Source: Escherichia sp. ESNIH1 (GTDB taxonomy: Bacteria > Pseudomonadota > Gammaproteobacteria > Enterobacterales > Enterobacteriaceae). Taken from it: 64,000 nucleotides of DNA. How positions within the stretch are numbered: the first letter of the stretch is position 1; each line of letters starts with the position of its first letter. A program made the position numbers and the translations under genes. The stretch lies in the NCBI GenBank assembly GCA_002918705.1, contig PQKR01000001.1, forward strand, positions 682,001 to 746,000, written 5' to 3'. This document shows positions 58,923 to 64,000 of this stretch, piece by piece. A model generated the notes under the pieces. The model did not search any database and had not been told where the DNA came from. It was given only the letters and a program-made list of their open reading frames with translations.

Positions 58923-58925
58923 TTA

Positions 58926-60212
58926 ATGAAACTCTACAATCTTAAAGATCATAACGAGCAGGTCTCCTTTGCCCAGGCGGTAACGCAGGGGCTGGGTAAA
59001 CAGCAGGGACTCTTCTTCCCTCACGATCTGCCCGAGTTTAACCTGACCGAAATCGACGAGATGCTGGAGCAGGATTTCGTCAGCCGTAGCGCAAAGATCC
59101 TCGCTGCCTTCATTGGGGATGAGATCCCCCAGGAGCTGCTGGAGGAGCGCGTGCGGACCGCCTTTACCTTCCCTGCCCCGGTAAGCAAGGTTGAGGAAGA
59201 TATCGGCTGCCTGGAGCTGTTCCACGGCCCGACGCTGGCGTTCAAAGATTTTGGCGGCCGCTTTATGGCGCAGATGCTGACCCACATCAGCGGCGACAAG
59301 CCGGTGACTATTCTGACCGCGACCTCCGGCGATACCGGCGCAGCCGTAGCGCACGCCTTCTATGGCCTGAAAAACGTGCGCGTGGTGATCCTCTACCCGC
59401 AGGGCAAAATCAGCCCGCTGCAGGAGAAGCTCTTCTGTACCCTGGGCGGCAACATTGAGACGGTGGCCATCGACGGCGACTTTGACGCCTGCCAGGCGCT
59501 GGTCAAGCAAGCCTTTGATGATGAAGAGCTGAAACAGAAGCTGGGGCTGAACTCGGCAAACTCAATCAACATCAGCCGCCTGCTGGCGCAGATCTGCTAC
59601 TACTTCGAGGCGGTGGCGCAGCTGCCGCAGGAAGCACGCAACCAGTTGGTGATCTCTGTACCAAGCGGAAACTTCGGCGATCTCACCGCCGGTCTGCTGG
59701 CAAAATCGCTGGGCCTGCCGGTGAAGCGCTTCATCGCAGCCACCAACGCCAACGACACCGTGCCGCGCTTCCTGCATGCTGGCGAGTGGAGCCCGAATGC
59801 GACCCAGGCGACGCTCTCCAACGCGATGGACGTTAGCCAGCCGAACAACTGGCCGCGCGTGGAGGAGCTGTTCCGCCGTAAGATCTGGCGTCTGAACGAG
59901 CTGGGCTATGCTGCCATCGACGATGAGGTAACCAAAGCCACCATGCTTGAGCTGAAAGATAAGGGGTATCTCTCCGAGCCGCACGCGGCGGTGGCCTATC
60001 GCGCCCTACGCGACCAGCTGCACCCGGGCGAGTACGGGCTGTTCCTCGGCACCGCACATCCGGCGAAATTCAAAGAGAGCGTTGAGGCAATCCTGGGCGA
60101 TACGCTGGATCTGCCTGCCGCGCTGGCGGAGCGTGCCGAGCTGCCGCTGCTCTCCCACAGCCTGCCTGCTGATTTTGCCGCCCTGCGCGCGCTGATGATG
60201 CAAAAAGCGTAA
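58926..60212 (+). CDS. thrC: Threonine synthase
   Basis: A 428-residue PLP enzyme converting phosphohomoserine to threonine. PLP Lys is K107 in TLAFKDFGGRF, phosphate-binding TSGDTGAA follows. Last gene of the operon; a terminator lies 26 bases on. In E. coli the next genes are yaaX/yaaA; here it is ubiA. Confidence 0.98.
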   Translation: MKLYNLKDHNEQVSFAQAVTQGLGKQQGLFFPHDLPEFNLTEIDEMLEQDFVSRSAKILAAFIGDEIPQELLEERVRTAFTFPAPVSKVEEDIGCLELFHGPTLAFKDFGGRFMAQMLTHISGDKPVTILTATSGDTGAAVAHAFYGLKNVRVVILYPQGKISPLQEKLFCTLGGNIETVAIDGDFDACQALVKQAFDDEELKQKLGLNSANSINISRLLAQICYYFEAVAQLPQEARNQLVISVPSGNFGDLTAGLLAKSLGLPVKRFIAATNANDTVPRFLHAGEWSPNATQATLSNAMDVSQPNNWPRVEELFRRKIWRLNELGYAAIDDEVTKATMLELKDKGYLSEPHAAVAYRALRDQLHPGEYGLFLGTAHPAKFKESVEAILGDTLDLPAALAERAELPLLSHSLPADFAALRALMMQKA

Positions 60213-60237
60213 TCGCTGGGTTAGCCAGCCTTTGAAT

Positions 60238-60268
60238 AAAAAGCCCGGAACGATCCCGGGCTTTTTTT
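60238..60268. terminator. Terminator between thrC and ubiA
   Basis: AAAAAGCCCGG-AACGAT-CCCGGGCTTTTTTT, strong stem with a T-run for thrC and an A-run that makes it work for convergent ubiA. It sits on the other edge of the relocated block. Confidence 0.9.
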
Positions 60269-60279
60269 ATGGCCGCTTT

Positions 60280-61149
60280 TTAGGGAAGGTAACTTACCGC
60301 CAGCCCAACAAACAGCGCCAGGCCAACGTAGTTATTGTTCAGGAAGGCTTTGAAACAGGCGTCGCGATCGCGATGCACAATCATCTTCTGTTGCCAGACA
60401 AACAGTGCCCCTGCCACCGCAATCGAGGCATAGAAAGGCCAGCCCAGGCCGTTCAGCCAGCCCACCGCCGCCATCAGCACCAGCACCAGCACCTGCAGAA
60501 TGCCAACGATCAGCTTATCGTGCCGACCAAAGAGAATAGCCGTCGATTTAATGCCGATCTTAACGTCGTCGTCCCGATCCACCATTGCATAGAGCGTATC
60601 GTAGGCCACCGCCCAGAGGATGTTGGCGAGGAACATCAGCCAGCAGCTCAGGGGAACCGACTCGCTGACCGCGGCAAAAGCCATTGGAATCGACCAGCCA
60701 AAGGCGGCCCCCAGCACCACCTGCGGCAGGTGGGTGTAGCGCTTCATAAAGGGATAGGTCCAGGCCAGCGCCAGCGCCGCCACCGACAGCAGAATGGTCA
60801 TCAGGTTAAGGGTTAGCACCAGCACAAAGGCGAGCAGCACCAGCACGATAAACAGATTACGCGCCTCTTTTTCGCTCACCGCGCCGCTCGGCAGCGGCCG
60901 GTTAGCGGTGCGCTTCACGTGGCCGTCGAATTTACGATCGGCATAGTCGTTTACCACGCAGCCTGCGGCGCGCATCAGCCAGACCCCGGCGATAAATACC
61001 ACGAGGATCCCCAGCGGCGGCACGCCCGGCGTCGCCACCCATAGCGCCCACAGGGTGGGCCACAGCAACAGCAGCGCGCCAATTGGCTTGTCCGTGCGCA
61101 TTAAGCGGTGATAAGCCAGCAGCTTACCCTGGGTAAGACTCCACTCCAT
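60280..61149 (-). CDS. ubiA: 4-hydroxybenzoate octaprenyltransferase
   Basis: A 289-residue intramembrane prenyltransferase of ubiquinone synthesis. About eight TM helices; Asp-rich motifs [12 protein letters not shown] and [12 protein letters not shown] bind Mg-prenyl diphosphate. Two bases after ubiC, one operon. Confidence 0.97.
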   Translation of the reverse strand: MEWSLTQGKLLAYHRLMRTDKPIGALLLLWPTLWALWVATPGVPPLGILVVFIAGVWLMRAAGCVVNDYADRKFDGHVKRTANRPLPSGAVSEKEARNLFIVLVLLAFVLVLTLNLMTILLSVAALALAWTYPFMKRYTHLPQVVLGAAFGWSIPMAFAAVSESVPLSCWLMFLANILWAVAYDTLYAMVDRDDDVKIGIKSTAILFGRHDKLIVGILQVLVLVLMAAVGWLNGLGWPFYASIAVAGALFVWQQKMIVHRDRDACFKAFLNNNYVGLALFVGLAVSYLP

Positions 61150-61151
61150 TT

Positions 61152-61658
61152 CTACTCCTCTCGATACAGCGGCGATGCAGGCAAAAACAGCTCCGTCAGC
61201 AGCAGCGGCTTGCCGCCGAGGCGCAGCCGGGAGCGGCGTCCCCAGAGATCGGCGTGACGGCCTATTTCAATAAAATCACGGGTCAGGGTTGATGAGGTAA
61301 AGAGATAGCGCCCCAGCGGCGTATTGCCGAGCCGCTGCAGCGCCAGCTCCGGACCGGACAGGGTCGACTCCGGCACCACCGTGCGCCCGGCAAGCCACGG
61401 CTCGCCATCGGCACAGAGCAGGATCTCCCGCAGCCAGTAGCGTGATGCCTCGGGCAAGAGCGGGCGCTCTTCCGGTACCTCATCGGCGGTGACAAACGCC
61501 TCTCTTATGAGCGTAACACTCACCTGGCAACCCTGCTGCTCAAAACGTTTGGTCATTGAGTCTTCCAGCAGCAGCCAGTCAAGCAGGTGTGGTTCGAGTG
61601 CGGGGATTGCGTCAAAATAGCGCAGCGCGCGCAGTTGCGTTAGCGCAGGGTGTGGCAT
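61152..61658 (-). CDS. ubiC: Chorismate lyase
   Basis: A 168-residue soluble enzyme releasing pyruvate from chorismate to give 4-hydroxybenzoate, the substrate of UbiA. Conserved [20 protein letters not shown] and [17 protein letters not shown] minus edges. Operon ubiC-ubiA. Confidence 0.96.
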   Translation of the reverse strand: MPHPALTQLRALRYFDAIPALEPHLLDWLLLEDSMTKRFEQQGCQVSVTLIREAFVTADEVPEERPLLPEASRYWLREILLCADGEPWLAGRTVVPESTLSGPELALQRLGNTPLGRYLFTSSTLTRDFIEIGRHADLWGRRSRLRLGGKPLLLTELFLPASPLYREE

Positions 61659-61775
61659 GCCTTACTCTCCGGTACATAACGTAGCAACAGTGTATCGCAG
61701 AACAGGCAGATCGGGAAAAAGGGTGCACCGGTGAAGGTGCACCAAACGGACAAAATCAGCATTGTGGGGAGACGA

Positions 61776-62744
61776 TCACCCCTTGCCTTTTACACTGCTG
61801 ATAAACGTAGCGCGGGCAGACGTGGAGCCCAGGCTTTCAGCCTCATTCAATAGCTTCAGTGCTTTATCAATATTGCCGCTGGCAACGGCCTGTTTAATGC
61901 CCTGATTAAAGTAATTTTCCGTATCGTTCAATACCGGCTCACGCTTCGCTGCCGGGGCCGGAGCCGGGGCTTGAGCAGGCGCTGCTGCCGGCGCAGGCGA
62001 GGCCGCCGGGGCGCTGTAGGCGGTGGCTGGAGCGGCGGTATTGCCGACGGTTACGGCGGCATGGCCAGAAGAACCAAAGATCGGGCCGACCAGAATGCTG
62101 GAGGCGGAGTTGGTGCTGACTTTGAGCTTCACCGTACCGTCCGGCGTATGGCGCGCCTGCGGATCCGGAATATCCGGTACCGCATTACCCACGCCTTTGG
62201 CGTAGGCTTTCGCCGGGTTGATCATGGTGGTGGTGCGCTGCAGATCTTCTGGCGTGGTGAAGACCAGCAGATAGATTTTTTGCTGGCCCAGTGCCGGCGT
62301 CAGCTTGATGATCCCCTCCAGACGGTCGGCGGTCATCACACCCGGCTCCTGATAGGTGAAGTAGCTGCTGGGGAACCACGCGGCGGGGGTCAGGTTTTGA
62401 TCCAGTACCAGCACGTTAGGCGCAAAGATCGATCTTTGCTTATCCGCCACGCTGGTCAGGGTAATGGTCAACTCACCGATGTTGGCTGGCACGCTGTAGG
62501 CGGCCACTTTACCGGTAATTCCGGGCACGTTCAGGGTCTGGCCTGCCGTCGCCAGGTTCGTGGTCTGGGTTTGTGAATTGGCAACCGGCGTCCAGGTCAG
62601 CTGCTGGAGTGAGCCTGCCGGGATGGCTGGCGCGCTTGAGGTATCCTGCGGAACCAGATTCACGTCAGCGAAGCTTACTGCGGGTACGCAGGCGAGCAGC
62701 CCTGCACCGAGGCAGAGCGCGAGAAGCGTTTTTTTCATTTTCAT
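61776..62744 (-). CDS. malM: Maltose operon periplasmic protein MalM
   Basis: A 322-residue secreted protein, signal peptide about 1-26 (MKMKKTLLALCLGAGLLACV). N-terminal beta domain, Ala/Pro-rich linker near 235-275 longer than in E. coli (306 residues), then a helical C-terminus LNEAESLGSTSAR. Function unknown; cotranscribed with lamB. Start ATG 62744 with AGAGG upstream. Confidence 0.95.
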   Translation of the reverse strand: MKMKKTLLALCLGAGLLACVPAVSFADVNLVPQDTSSAPAIPAGSLQQLTWTPVANSQTQTTNLATAGQTLNVPGITGKVAAYSVPANIGELTITLTSVADKQRSIFAPNVLVLDQNLTPAAWFPSSYFTYQEPGVMTADRLEGIIKLTPALGQQKIYLLVFTTPEDLQRTTTMINPAKAYAKGVGNAVPDIPDPQARHTPDGTVKLKVSTNSASSILVGPIFGSSGHAAVTVGNTAAPATAYSAPAASPAPAAAPAQAPAPAPAAKREPVLNDTENYFNQGIKQAVASGNIDKALKLLNEAESLGSTSARATFISSVKGKG

Positions 62745-62824
62745 TATGGTGACCTCTGTAGAGATGACGGGACGGTAGCCAGGCAATAGCGCGCCGCGTC
62801 AGAGATGAATCTTTACTGAGTTAA

Positions 62825-62842
62825 GAGGGGCCGAAGCCCCTC
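62825..62842 (-). repeat. Hairpin between lamB and malM
   Basis: GAGGGGC-CGAA-GCCCCTC, perfect 7-bp stem with a stable tetraloop, 29 bases past the lamB stop. In E. coli REPs lie here; the hairpin may protect the lamB 3' end. Confidence 0.7.
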
Positions 62843-62870
62843 CTTGGTACTGCATGACATCAATACTGTC

Positions 62871-64000
<1,130 letters not shown>

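Overview
This 64 kb window is chromosomal core DNA of a member of the Enterobacteriaceae. Nearly every gene is recognisable as an orthologue of an Escherichia coli K-12 gene at the same length. The neighbourhood (a cidA/cidB pair with a LysR gene, a GST next to soxR, a TraF-like outer-membrane protein next to zur, many REP/BIME palindromes, no nrf operon) looks more like the Enterobacter/Klebsiella side of the family than Escherichia or Salmonella. Genus cannot be fixed from sequence reading alone. I saw no rRNA, tRNA, CRISPR array, prophage or intact insertion sequence.

Layout. 1-3.4 kb: end of a PfkB-type sugar kinase, an orphan OmpR-type response regulator, and the selenoprotein gene fdhF with its sigma-54 promoter and in-frame UGA. 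3.4-3.8 kb: a decayed hok/sok-like type I toxin-antitoxin locus and a REP. 3.8-9.5 kb: gltP divergent from the acetate operon acs-yjcH-actP. 9.6-13.1 kb: accessory genes (Gfo/Idh oxidoreductase, LrgB/LrgA pair, LysR regulator). 13.1-21.9 kb: yjcE, ghxP with candidate PurR boxes, a GST, the sRNA SraL, soxR/soxS, pdeC, a possible small gene, yjcB and a PhzF-like gene. 22-37.9 kb: a repair, replication and housekeeping block (ssb, uvrA, yjbR, yjbQ, aphA, tyrB, alr, dnaB, qor, pspG, dusA, a TraF-like gene, zur, yjbJ, lexA, dgkA). 38-40.5 kb: plsB. 40.5-60.2 kb: lplA, ytjB, serB, radA, nadR, ettA, slt, trpR, yjjX, gpmB, rob, creA, arcA, yjjY remnant, yjtD and thrLABC. 60.3-64 kb: ubiA, ubiC, malM and the 3' part of lamB.

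The main large-scale oddity is order. In E. coli plsB lies next to ubiA, and lplA...thrC is a separate block around the 0/100 min point. Here the 20 kb lplA-thrC block sits between plsB and ubiA, inverted relative to its flanks. Several genes present in E. coli at these joints are missing: nrfABCDEFG and yjcO between gltP and acs, dinF between lexA and yjbJ, creBCD between creA and arcA.

Regulatory circuits readable here include SOS (lexA boxes at lexA and uvrA/ssb), SoxRS, trp repressor autoregulation, threonine attenuation, sigma-54 control of fdhF and pspG, and likely CRP, PurR and FNR sites. The most interesting small-scale features are the hok/sok relic, a pair of about 105-bp structured repeats flanking dnaB-qor, an unannotated small ORF upstream of pdeC sharing a perfect CRP site with yjcB, and tandem TTCCGGAA boxes in front of the LysR gene.
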